A stretch of DNA of 64,000 nt from the NCBI RefSeq assembly GCF_042665525.1, contig NZ_JBHTCQ010000005.1:124001-188000 (forward strand), written 5' to 3'. Source of the stretch: Allobogoriella alba (GTDB lineage: Bacteria > Actinomycetota > Actinomycetes > Actinomycetales > Actinomycetaceae). The stretch's first letter is position 1. Each line of letters starts with the position of its first letter. Positions 19,522 through 27,809 of the stretch are shown one piece after another. The translations under genes and the position numbers were made by a program. The notes under the pieces are model-generated. The model was not told the DNA's origin. It saw nothing but the letters and a program-made list of their open reading frames with translations, and did no database searches.

Positions 19522-22242
19522 TCAGGCGGTCGCGTCCTCGCCGGTCACGACGGCGGCGCGGCCGGCCTCGAGGCGCGCCACCGGGACCCGGAACGGCGAG
19601 CAGGAGACGTAGTCCAGGCCCGCGCGGTGGAAGAAGTGGATGGACTCCGGGTCACCGCCGTGCTCGCCGCAGACCCCCATGTGCAGTCCCGGCCTGGTCT
19701 GCTGGCCGCCCGCCACACCGGCGACGACCAGGGCACCGACGCCGTCACCGTCGAGGGTCTCGAACGGGGAGATCGTCAGCACTCCGTTCTCGAGGTAGTC
19801 GGCGAAGAAGGAGCCCTCGACGTCGTCCCGGGAGAAGCCCCAGGTGGTCTGGGTGAGGTCGTTGGTGCCGAACGAGAAGAAGTCCGCCTCCTCGGCGATG
19901 CGGTGCGCCGTCAGCGCCGCCCGGGGCAGCTCGATCATGCAGCCGATCGGCGGCTCGAGGAGCTCGTCGTGCTCGTGGCCGACCTCGGTGAGGATCCGCT
20001 CGGCCTCGTCGCGGACGATCTGCATCTCCCGCACCGAGCCGACCAGCGGCACCATGATCTCCGGCCGGGGGTCACCTCCGGCGCGCCGCCGCTCCACCAT
20101 CGCCTCGGCGACGGCCCGGATCTGCAGCGCGAACAGCCCGGGGACCTTGAGCCCGAGGCGCACGCCGCGCAGGCCGAGCATGGGGTTCTCCTCGTGCATC
20201 CGCCGCACCTGCGTGAGCAGGGCGGCGTCGTGGTCCGCCTGCTCGCCGGTCTCGCCCCGTTCCTGCGCCAACGCGACCCGGACTGCCAGCTCGGTGAGGT
20301 CCGGGAGGAACTCGTGCAGCGGCGGGTCGATGAGCCGGATCGTCGTCGGCAGCCCGTCCATCGCCTCGAGCAGCTCGACGAAGTCCTGCCGCTGCAGCGG
20401 CAGCAGGGCCGCGAGCGCGTCCCGACGCTCCTCCTCGGTCCGGGCGAGCACGAGCCGCTCGATGTGGCGGCGCCGGTCACCGAGGAACTGGTGCTCGGTG
20501 CGGCACAGCCCGATGCCCTCGGCGCCGCGCTCGCGCGCCTGCCGGGCGGCGTCGGCGGTGTCGCAGTTGGCCCGCACCCGCATCCGGCGCACCTCGTCCG
20601 CGTGCGTCATGACCCGGTGCACGGCGAGCACCAGCTCCTTCATGCCCTCGTCCTGCCCGCAGGCCTCGACGCCGGCGTGCACCCCGGCGGCGACGTACCG
20701 CATGACGGGCGAGTCGACCACCGGGACCTCGCCGCGGAAGACCTCGCCGGTGGTGCCGTCGAGCGCGATGACCTCCCCGGCCTGCAGGACGGTGCCGTCG
20801 ACCGTCACCTGCTGCGCCGCGACGTCGACGCTCACCTCCTCGGCGCCCACCACTGCGGCCTTGCCCATGCCGCGCGCCACGACGGCGGCGTGCGAGGTCT
20901 TCCCGCCGCGGGCGGTGAGGATGCCGGTGGCCGCCACCATGCCCTGCAGGTCGTCCGGGTTGGTCTCACGCCGGACCAGGATCACCTCCGCGCCGGCCGC
21001 GGTGCGCTCGACGGCCTGGGCGTTGTCGAGCACGATCTCCCCGACGGCGGCGCCCGGGGAGGCGGCCATGCCGCGGGTCAGGAGCTGCTTGCCGGCGTCG
21101 GCGTCGAACTGCGGGAAGAGCAGCTGGGTGAGCTGCGCGCCGGTGACGCGGGCGATGGCCTCGTCCATGGTGATGAGGTTCTCGTCCACGAGCTGGGTGG
21201 CGACCCGGAACGCCGCCGCCGCGGTGCGTTTGCCGACCCGGGTCTGCAGCAGCCAGAGCGTGCCGCGCTCGACGGTGAACTCGATGTCGCACAGGTCGCG
21301 GTAGTGCGTCTCCAGGCGGCGCATCGCCTGGGTCAGCTCGCGGTAGCAGGCCGGGTCACGCTGCTCCAGCTCGGTGAGCGCCAGGGTGTTGCGGATGCCG
21401 GCCACGACGTCCTCGCCCTGGGCGTTGGGCAGGTAGTCGCCGTACACGCCGGGCTGGCCGCTGGACGGGTCGCGGGTGAACGCGACACCCGTCCCGGAGG
21501 ACTCGCCCAGGTTGCCGAAGACCATCGCGACGACGTTGACGGCGGTGCCCAGGTCGTTCGGGATGCGCTCGCGGCGCCGGTACAGCCGGGCGCGGTCGGT
21601 GTTCCAGGAGCCGAAGACCGCCTCGATGGCCATGTCGAGCTGCTCGCGGGGGTGCTGCGGGAAGTCTCGGCCGCCCGCGTCGCGGACGATGGTCTTGTAG
21701 GTGCCGACCAGGTCCTGCAGGTCCGCGGCGCCGAGGTCCACGTCCGTGGCGGCGCCGACCTGCTGCCTCTTCTGCTCCAGGGCCGCTGAGAAGGCCTCGC
21801 CGTCGATGCCCAGGACGGTCCGTCCGAACATCTGGATGAGGCGCCGGTAGGAGTCCCATGCGAAGCGTTCGTCGCCGGAGAACTCGGCCAGCCCGCGGAC
21901 CGAGGCGTCGTTGAGGCCGACGTTGAGGACGGTCTCCATCATCCCGGGCATCGAGAACTTCGCGCCGGAGCGGACCGAGACGAGGAGCGGCTCGTGGAAG
22001 TCACCGAGTCGCCGCCCGATGGCGTCCTCGACCTCACGCAGCGCCATGGTCACCTCGACGCGCAGCTCCGGCGGCAGACGGCCCTCGCGCATGTAGGCAC
22101 GGCACGCCTCGGTGGTGATGGTGAACCCGGGCGGCACCGGCAGGCCGATCCTGGTCATCTCGGCGAGGTTCGCGCCCTTCCCGCCGAGCAGGTCCCGCTG
22201 GTCCTTGCCGCCCTCGCTGAAGCGGAAGACGTACCTCGCCAT
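19522..22242 (-). CDS. ppdK: Pyruvate, phosphate dikinase
   Basis: Interconverts pyruvate, ATP and Pi with PEP, AMP and PPi. The 906-residue protein has the N-terminal ATP-grasp region (GGKGANLAEM, SVRSGAKFSMPGMMETVLN), the phosphohistidine domain with His451 in GGKTSHAAVVARGMG, and the PEP/pyruvate barrel with FGTNDLTQTTWG and the catalytic cysteine motif GVCGEHGGDP. All key residues are present and the length is typical. The ATG at 22242 has GGAGG six bases upstream; the ORF extension to 22449 has no support. Together with the following oxidoreductase it would feed or drain pyruvate. The direction in vivo (gluconeogenic is likely) is inference. Confidence 0.96.
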   Translation of the reverse strand: MARYVFRFSEGGKDQRDLLGGKGANLAEMTRIGLPVPPGFTITTEACRAYMREGRLPPELRVEVTMALREVEDAIGRRLGDFHEPLLVSVRSGAKFSMPGMMETVLNVGLNDASVRGLAEFSGDERFAWDSYRRLIQMFGRTVLGIDGEAFSAALEQKRQQVGAATDVDLGAADLQDLVGTYKTIVRDAGGRDFPQHPREQLDMAIEAVFGSWNTDRARLYRRRERIPNDLGTAVNVVAMVFGNLGESSGTGVAFTRDPSSGQPGVYGDYLPNAQGEDVVAGIRNTLALTELEQRDPACYRELTQAMRRLETHYRDLCDIEFTVERGTLWLLQTRVGKRTAAAAFRVATQLVDENLITMDEAIARVTGAQLTQLLFPQFDADAGKQLLTRGMAASPGAAVGEIVLDNAQAVERTAAGAEVILVRRETNPDDLQGMVAATGILTARGGKTSHAAVVARGMGKAAVVGAEEVSVDVAAQQVTVDGTVLQAGEVIALDGTTGEVFRGEVPVVDSPVMRYVAAGVHAGVEACGQDEGMKELVLAVHRVMTHADEVRRMRVRANCDTADAARQARERGAEGIGLCRTEHQFLGDRRRHIERLVLARTEEERRDALAALLPLQRQDFVELLEAMDGLPTTIRLIDPPLHEFLPDLTELAVRVALAQERGETGEQADHDAALLTQVRRMHEENPMLGLRGVRLGLKVPGLFALQIRAVAEAMVERRRAGGDPRPEIMVPLVGSVREMQIVRDEAERILTEVGHEHDELLEPPIGCMIELPRAALTAHRIAEEADFFSFGTNDLTQTTWGFSRDDVEGSFFADYLENGVLTISPFETLDGDGVGALVVAGVAGGQQTRPGLHMGVCGEHGGDPESIHFFHRAGLDYVSCSPFRVPVARLEAGRAAVVTGEDATA

Positions 22243-22337
22243 CGCAGCCTCCTGGCCGCCGCCGCGACGAACCGGCACACGCTCGCCGGCGGCGCCCTCG
22301 AGCCGAGCATAGGTGACCCGCGTCGGCTGTGTCCGCC

Positions 22338-22355
22338 ATGGGGAGATCTCCCCAT
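22338..22355. promoter_or_regulatory. 18-bp perfect palindrome between ppdK and the WXG-like/lipase gene
   Basis: ATGGGGAGATCTCCCCAT is fully self-complementary. It lies 96 bp upstream of ppdK and 82 bp upstream of the divergent gene, a good place for an operator acting on one or both promoters. It is not followed by a T run, so a terminator is unlikely. Confidence 0.5.
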
Positions 22356-22436
22356 CGGCCCGTGCTCGGGCGTGCCCATAGCCTCGGCCCCGGCGGTCGG
22401 CAGCGACGCTGCGACCTGGTGACTCAGGGGGAACAG

Positions 22437-24155
22437 GTGGCCGGTGCACAGGGTGATGGACTGATCGATCCGGCGCGGTTCGTCGCGCGCTCCGGCGACC
22501 TGAGCATCGAGCGGATCACCGAGGTGTCGGAGGCGATGCGCCGGGCCGGCCGCCGCACGGTACGACACATGCAGACCGTCCAGGTCAGCTGGTCGGGTCT
22601 GCGGACGCACTACGAGGCCCCCGAGCAGCACCAGGTGCACTCGCTCATGGAACCGGCCGTGCGCACCTCCGAGGAGATGCACCGCCGGCTCGGGTCCGCA
22701 GCCACCCACCTCGAGACCTACGCCCGGACGCTGGCCACGATCAAGCCCGACCTGGCCGACCTCGAGCGTCGGGCGGCCGCCTTCCGGGCGCGCGTGGCCG
22801 GCGGGGTGACCGTCGGCGCGTCCGAGGCGAAGGACGCCGGGGTCGTCGACCACCTCCAGGCGGCCTTCGACTGGGTCCCCTTCGTCGAGGAGGACCGGGT
22901 GACGGTGCCCTGGTACGAGGACACCGCGACCGTCGAGGAGAACACGCGTCTGCTCGGCCAGTACGGAGCGCTCCTGTCGCGGATCTCGCTGGCCGCCACG
23001 ACCTGCGCGAACGACATCAACAGCCTGATCTCCGGGGAGCGGGCCCCGGTGGCGGAGCCCCTCCCGGCGCCCGCGTTCACGGACGCGGCGCTGCCGATGC
23101 CGTGGGGGCATCCGCGCGAGGAGGACCGCAGCTGCATCGAGAGCGCGGGACACACGGCGACGAACGGGTTCCGGGTGCTCACGCGCGCGGGCGGCACCGC
23201 GCTCCTGGGGTACGACCCGGTGACGGGCAGGTTCTTCGACGACGCCGCCTACGGCCGGTTCTGGGGCACGACGTTCGACCTGACGGTCTCGATCGTCCGC
23301 GCCTTCGGCCCGGGCGAGATCGACTCGCTCGACGACATCCCGCGTGAGCTCGGGGAACAGCTCCCCGTGGACGGCCTCACCTTCGGGCTGCTCGGTCTCG
23401 TCGGCTTCGGTGCCGGCCGCGCCCTTGCCGGCGTCGCGGACCATCGCGCCGACCGCACGAAGGTCAAGGACGTCACGGGCCTCGCCCGGACAGCCGGCGT
23501 GCCCGAGGGGACGACGCCCACCGGCCCGGCGGACCTCTACGACGACCTCGACGAGGTCTACGGGGTCCGCGGCGCGGTCCGCGTCCAGACCATCACGCGC
23601 GCGGACGGCACGGAGCTCGCCGTCGTCCAGGTTCCCGGCACGCAGACCTGGTCACCGGCACCGGGTCAGGACCCGTTCGGCCCGTACGGGGCGGCCGCCA
23701 GCGCGGCCGGGAAGGACTCGCCGCAGCGCGCCGCCGTCCTCGAGGCGTTGCGGCAGGCGCAGGTCGACGCCGGAACCCCGGTCGTCATGGTCGGCCACAG
23801 CCAGGGAGGCTTCACCGTCATGGACCTGGCGGCGGACCCGGACGTCCGGAGGACGTACGACATCCGGTCCGTGGTCACGGCCGGCGCCGGCGGCGGCCAG
23901 TTCGATCTCCCCGACGAGGTCACGCACATCTCGGTCCGCAACCCCGACGACCCGGTGGCCCGCCTCGTCGGACCGCGCGACGGCGACGTCACCGTCTCGG
24001 GGACCTGGGAGGGCGACCATCCGCACGCCTCGAAGAAGTACGCCGAGCTGCTCCGTGGCTCCGACGACCCCGCGCTGCGGCGCTGGTGGCAGAGCCTCGG
24101 CGTCGACGAGCGGGCCCGCGTCGAGGACACGATCTACCAGGGCTCGGTCGACTGA
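22437..24155 (+). CDS. WXG100-like N-terminus fused to an alpha/beta hydrolase (putative T7SS-type lipase)
   Basis: The 572-residue protein has an all-helical N-terminal half (residues about 10-210) with VQVSWSGLRTHYEAPEQHQV, a W-x-G turn between helices as in WXG100/LXG-type proteins, and a hydrophobic stretch around residues 310-335 (DGLTFGLLGLVGFGAGRAL). The C-terminal half is a lipase fold with Ser455 in VMVGHSQGGFTVMDLA and candidate Asp in RNPDDPVARL and His near 528 in EGDHPHASKKY. There is no signal peptide. I chose the GTG at 22437 since AGGGGGA precedes it. The combination suggests export by a type VII system, or a cytoplasmic hydrolase with a helical cap. No T7SS gene or immunity gene is nearby. 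Confidence 0.7.
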   Translation: MAGAQGDGLIDPARFVARSGDLSIERITEVSEAMRRAGRRTVRHMQTVQVSWSGLRTHYEAPEQHQVHSLMEPAVRTSEEMHRRLGSAATHLETYARTLATIKPDLADLERRAAAFRARVAGGVTVGASEAKDAGVVDHLQAAFDWVPFVEEDRVTVPWYEDTATVEENTRLLGQYGALLSRISLAATTCANDINSLISGERAPVAEPLPAPAFTDAALPMPWGHPREEDRSCIESAGHTATNGFRVLTRAGGTALLGYDPVTGRFFDDAAYGRFWGTTFDLTVSIVRAFGPGEIDSLDDIPRELGEQLPVDGLTFGLLGLVGFGAGRALAGVADHRADRTKVKDVTGLARTAGVPEGTTPTGPADLYDDLDEVYGVRGAVRVQTITRADGTELAVVQVPGTQTWSPAPGQDPFGPYGAAASAAGKDSPQRAAVLEALRQAQVDAGTPVVMVGHSQGGFTVMDLAADPDVRRTYDIRSVVTAGAGGGQFDLPDEVTHISVRNPDDPVARLVGPRDGDVTVSGTWEGDHPHASKKYAELLRGSDDPALRRWWQSLGVDERARVEDTIYQGSVD

Positions 24156-24196
24156 CACCGCTCACCCCGGTCGACCGAGCTCGCCGGCCGGCACAC

Positions 24197-24802
24197 CTAC
24201 AGCCAGCCGTTGCGCTGCGCCACCCGCGCCGCCTCGACGCGGTTGGCGGTGCCGGTCTTGCCGATCGCCGCGGACAGGTAGTTGCGCACCGTGCCGGCCG
24301 AGAGGTGAACGCGCGCGGCGACGGCGGCCACCGGAGCGCCGTCGAGGCACTCGCGCAGCACCTCACGCTCCCGCTCGGTCAGCGGGTTGGCGCCGCCGGC
24401 GAGGGACTCGGTGGCGAGCGCCGGGTCGACCACGCGGAGGCCGGCGTGGACCTTGCGGATCGCCTCGGCGAGCTCCGTGGCCGGGGTGTCCTTCACGACG
24501 AAGCCGCTCGCGCCGGCCTCGAGCGCACGGCGTAGGTAGCCCGGCCGGCCGAAGGTGGTGACCATGAGGGACCGGGTGCCGGGCACCTCGGCGGCGAGCC
24601 GGGCGGCGACCTCGATCCCGTCCGCGCCGGGCATCTCGATGTCGAGGAGGCAGACGTCCGCACCCGAGGCGCGTGCCGCGTCGACGACGTCGTCGCCGTT
24701 GCCGACGTCGGCGACGACCTCGATGTCCGGCTCGAGCCGCAGCAGCGCGGCCAGCGCGCCGCGCACGAGCGCCTGGTCGTCGGCGAGCAGCACGGTGATC
24801 AC
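24197..24802 (-). CDS. Two-component response regulator, NarL/LuxR family
   Basis: A 201-residue DNA-binding regulator. The receiver domain has the acidic pocket (LLADDQ), the phospho-acceptor in VCLLDIEMPGADG and the Lys in SGFVVKDTPA; the C-terminal LuxR HTH contains NPLTEREREVLRECLDG and LSAGTVRNYLSAAIGKTG. It is most like the DesR/YxjL group that pairs with short HisKA_3 kinases. Its GTG at 24802 overlaps the kinase stop (GTGA). It most likely controls the ABC exporter genes upstream in the same operon. Confidence 0.92.
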   Translation of the reverse strand: MITVLLADDQALVRGALAALLRLEPDIEVVADVGNGDDVVDAARASGADVCLLDIEMPGADGIEVAARLAAEVPGTRSLMVTTFGRPGYLRRALEAGASGFVVKDTPATELAEAIRKVHAGLRVVDPALATESLAGGANPLTEREREVLRECLDGAPVAAVAARVHLSAGTVRNYLSAAIGKTGTANRVEAARVAQRNGWL

Positions 24803-25935
24803 CACGTCACCTCCAGACGGGTCCCGGCCCCGTGGTCGCCGGGGCCGAGGGTGACGGTGCCGCCGGCGCCGTCGACCCGTTCCCGGACTCCCCGCAGCCC
24901 GCTGGACTCGCGGGCGCCGTCGAGACCGACGCCGTCGTCGAGAACCTCCAGCGAGGCGCGGCCGAGCCGCACGGTGCACGTGCTGGCGCGGCTGTGCCGG
25001 ACGACGTTGGTGACGGCCTCGCGCAGCACCCAGGCCAGGACGAGGCGGTGGCGCGGGTCGACGACGTCGGGGTCGGCGGGCACGTCGGCGGTGATGCCGG
25101 CGCCGGTGAGGGTGTCGCGCGCGGCGGTCAGCTCGTCGCCGAGGCGTGCCACCCGCAGGCCCGCGACGGTCGCGCGGATCTCGGCGAGCGCCTCGCGGGT
25201 CAGGGACCGGATCTGGGTGATCTCCGCCTTCGCGGCGCCGGGGTCGGCGTCGACGAGCCGTTCCGCCAGCTCGGCCTTGACGGTGATGACGGTGAGGCTG
25301 TGACCGAGCACGTCGTGGACGTCGCGGGCCACCCGCTCGCGCTCGGCCACGAGGTCCAGCTCGCGGCGCAGTCGCTCGTGGTCGCCCTGGCGCTGGTCGA
25401 GCCAGCGGATGAAGCCGGTGAAGAGGCCGACCAGGACGTTGATGCCGACCAGGAACCACAGCTGGGCCCACAGCCCCGTCACCAGCAGCACGACCGCGGA
25501 GACCGCGACCCAGCCGACGGCCATGAGATAGGCGCGCCGCAGCGGCTGGCTGAACATGCCGGAGGCGAGGAGGAAGGTCGTCATCCCGGCCGCCCGGCCG
25601 CCGACGACGAGGCCGGCCACGAGGGCCAGCAGCGACATCCCGGCGAGCACCGCGAGCCCGAACCGGGCACCCTGCCGTTTGTCGTCGTACCGGGAGAGGC
25701 GGACGAATCCGTAGAGGTACAGCGCCGCGAACCCGAGGATCGCGGCCACCGCCAGGGCGCGCACGAGCACCGGCCGGTCCACACGGAACGCCTCCACGAG
25801 CGGGAAGGCGAGGAAGAGCAGCCACACCGCGCCCATGACCCAGGCGAACCGCTCCCACGGCGCGCGCACCTCCGGTGCACGGGCCGCCGCAGGATCCGCC
25901 CGGCCGTGGCCGCTCTCGCCGTGGTCGCTCGTCAT
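24799..25935 (-). CDS. Sensor histidine kinase, HisKA_3 family
   Basis: A 378-residue membrane kinase. Residues about 25-175 hold five or six hydrophobic segments (MGAVWLLFLAFPLV, VLVRALAVAAILGFAAL, FGLAVLAGMSLLALVAGLV, AVGWVAVSAVVLLVTGL), like DesK, so sensing is within the membrane. The phospho-acceptor His is in RERVARDVHDVLGHSL. The ATP-binding domain has REAVTNVVRHSRA and LEVLDDGVGL with SGLRGVRERV. The start ATG is at 25935. The gene is 29 bp downstream of the permease gene and overlaps the regulator gene, so it belongs to the exporter operon. Confidence 0.92.
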   Translation of the reverse strand: MTSDHGESGHGRADPAAARAPEVRAPWERFAWVMGAVWLLFLAFPLVEAFRVDRPVLVRALAVAAILGFAALYLYGFVRLSRYDDKRQGARFGLAVLAGMSLLALVAGLVVGGRAAGMTTFLLASGMFSQPLRRAYLMAVGWVAVSAVVLLVTGLWAQLWFLVGINVLVGLFTGFIRWLDQRQGDHERLRRELDLVAERERVARDVHDVLGHSLTVITVKAELAERLVDADPGAAKAEITQIRSLTREALAEIRATVAGLRVARLGDELTAARDTLTGAGITADVPADPDVVDPRHRLVLAWVLREAVTNVVRHSRASTCTVRLGRASLEVLDDGVGLDGARESSGLRGVRERVDGAGGTVTLGPGDHGAGTRLEVTW

Positions 25936-25964
25936 CGTGGTCCGATCATGCCGCCCCGGGACCG

Positions 25965-26735
25965 CTACTGGCGGGCACGCGAGCGGCGGACCAGCCAGAC
26001 GGCGAGGAACGCGAAGACCAGTCCCCAGGCCAGCAGGCCCGCCACCGGGATCCACAGCGCCTGCTCGATCGCGCCGCCGGCCGTGTCGAAGATCGTCCCC
26101 TCGGTGACCGGGTAGCGCGCCAGGGCCACGTACCCGTAGAGCGGGGTGAAGGTCGCGATGGTCAGCATGGTGCCGGACAGCGGGAAGAAGATGTTGCCGA
26201 GGAAGGCGAGGATCACCAGGGCGCCGCTCGCGCCGCCGACCGCCGCCTCGGACCGGAAGATCAGCCCGATCACCAGCCCGAACAGCGAGAAGACGGCTGC
26301 GCCGAGGACCACGACGGCGGCGCTCAGCAGCCACGCCCACCAGGCCGCCTCCGCACCGGTGAGGAAGCCGAGGCCGTAGATGAGGGCGATCGGGACGGCC
26401 GCGACCGCCAGCGCGACGGCCGCCTTCGCGGCCACGTACTGTGCGTCCGGCATCGGGGTCAGCCCGAGCTGGCGACCCCAGCCCTGCATCCGCTCGACGG
26501 CCGCCATGCCGCCCACCCCGGTGGTCGCGGTGACGGCGCCGTAGGCCGCCATCGAGATCATCACGTACATGGTCACGTTGCCGTTGCCGGCGTCCTGCGC
26601 GCCGTAGTCCATGGAGGCGCCGAAGATGACGTAGAAGAACGCGGGCAGGACGGCGATGAAGAACATCGAGACGAGGTCGCGGGTGACCCGCCGGAGCTCG
26701 ATCCCGGTGTAGGTGGGGTTGGCCAGCGCAGCCAT
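25965..26735 (-). CDS. ABC-2 type transporter permease
   Basis: A 256-residue integral membrane subunit with six predicted helices, including LVSMFFIAVLPAFFYVIFGAS, AAVALAVAAVPIALIYGLGFL, WLLSAAVVVLGAAVFSLFGLVIGL, ALVILAFLGNIFFPLSGTM and a C-terminal LAWGLVFAFLAVWLV followed by basic residues. The LxGxxFPLSxM-type motif (LGNIFFPLSG) is typical of drug or lipid exporters of the ABC-2 class. The ATG shares a base with the ATPase stop (TGATG). It forms the exporter with the ATPase; the substrate is unknown. Confidence 0.9.
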   Translation of the reverse strand: MAALANPTYTGIELRRVTRDLVSMFFIAVLPAFFYVIFGASMDYGAQDAGNGNVTMYVMISMAAYGAVTATTGVGGMAAVERMQGWGRQLGLTPMPDAQYVAAKAAVALAVAAVPIALIYGLGFLTGAEAAWWAWLLSAAVVVLGAAVFSLFGLVIGLIFRSEAAVGGASGALVILAFLGNIFFPLSGTMLTIATFTPLYGYVALARYPVTEGTIFDTAGGAIEQALWIPVAGLLAWGLVFAFLAVWLVRRSRARQ

Positions 26736-27661
26736 CACGATGCTCCCTCGGTGAGGGCCTGGAAGGCCTGGTCCAGCGAGCCGGAGGTGATCTCCAGGTC
26801 GGTGGCGCCGAAGTCGGTGAGGAGGGCGAGAGCGACGGCGTCGGAGTCCGCGGCTCGCACGGCGACCCGTCCGCCGTCGAGACTGACGTCCTGGACGCCC
26901 GGCAGCGTGCGGAGGCGGTGCCGCACGTCCGCCGTCGGGCTGCCGAGACGGGCCGAGACGGTGCGGCCGGTGGCCCGGGCACGGATCTGCGCGGTGGGCC
27001 CGTCGGCGACGACCCGGCCGGCCGAGACCATCACGATCCGCTGGGCGAACGCGTCCGCCTCCTGAAGGTAGTGGGTGGCGAAGACGACCGTGCGGCCGCG
27101 CGCGGCGTCCTCACGCATGGTGTCCCAGAACTCGCGCCGGGCGGTGACGTCCATGCCCGCGGTGGGCTCGTCGAGCACGAGGAGGTCGGGGTCGGGCAGC
27201 AGGGCGAGCGCGAAGCGCAGCCGCTGCTGCTCCCCGCCCGAGCACTTCGACACCTTCCTGCTGGCGATCGACTGGATGCGTGCCCGGCGCAGGACGTCGT
27301 CGACCTCGGCGTGCCGGTCGTAGGTCGAGGCGATCATGCGGACGGTCTCGGCGACGGTCAGGTCCCGGAGCAGCCCGCCGGTCTGGAGCACGGCCGAGAC
27401 CTGCCCGGCACGCACCGCCCGGCGGGGCTCGGTCCCCAGCACCGAGATCGTTCCCGACGTCGGGGTCGTCAGTCCCAGCACCATGTCCAGGAGCGTGGTC
27501 TTCCCGGCGCCGTTGGGCCCGAGGAGGGCGAGGATCTCACCGCGCCCGATCGTGAGGTCCACGCCGTCGACGGCCCGGAGCGGACCGTCCTTGGTGTGGA
27601 ACTGCTTGGCGACGCCGATGACGTCGACGGCGTCGGTCGCCGTCCGTGTCGTGGTGGTCAT
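26735..27661 (-). CDS. ABC transporter ATP-binding protein
   Basis: A 308-residue drug-exporter type ATPase. It has Walker A GPNGAGKTT, Q-loop LQTGGLL, Walker B LLVLDEPTAGMD and the H-loop FATHYLQEAD. The signature reads SKCSGGEQQR, with Cys where Leu is usual. The C-terminal 90 residues are the extension common to DrrA/NodI-like proteins. I chose the ATG at 27661 (MTTTTRTATDAV); upstream in-frame starts at 27688 and 27712 also lack a ribosome site. First gene of the operon ATPase-permease-kinase-regulator, with a palindrome 59 bp upstream. Confidence 0.92.
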   Translation of the reverse strand: MTTTTRTATDAVDVIGVAKQFHTKDGPLRAVDGVDLTIGRGEILALLGPNGAGKTTLLDMVLGLTTPTSGTISVLGTEPRRAVRAGQVSAVLQTGGLLRDLTVAETVRMIASTYDRHAEVDDVLRRARIQSIASRKVSKCSGGEQQRLRFALALLPDPDLLVLDEPTAGMDVTARREFWDTMREDAARGRTVVFATHYLQEADAFAQRIVMVSAGRVVADGPTAQIRARATGRTVSARLGSPTADVRHRLRTLPGVQDVSLDGGRVAVRAADSDAVALALLTDFGATDLEITSGSLDQAFQALTEGAS

Positions 27662-27719
27662 GGCGTCCACGGTGCCGCCGCGGGGCATGGTCGCACGATG
27701 GTGCGCCGTCACGTTCTCG

Positions 27720-27737
27720 GCATGACAGCTGTCATGC
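27720..27737. promoter_or_regulatory. 18-bp perfect palindrome upstream of the ABC/two-component operon
   Basis: GCATGACAGCTGTCATGC is fully symmetric and lies 58 bp before the ATPase start. DesR-type regulators bind TGAC/GTCA-containing dyads upstream of the transporter they control, so this is the best candidate for the site of the response regulator at 24197-24802. The pairing is inference from position and symmetry. Confidence 0.6.
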
Positions 27738-27809
27738 GGTGACGGAGGAGATTCCTCAGGATCAGCCTGAGAGATCCCCTCCGGAGCTCACAGGACCCCG
27801 GGCGCCGGC

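Noticed and set aside
16146..19612. Open frames of about 1000 codons on both strands around the FAD/Fe-S gene
   Set aside because: Composition is that of antisense or shifted frames; only the 949-residue frame has FAD and Fe-S motifs.
22437..24155. Polymorphic toxin with immunity gene
   Set aside because: There is no small ORF of immunity type downstream; the next gene is a converging response regulator.
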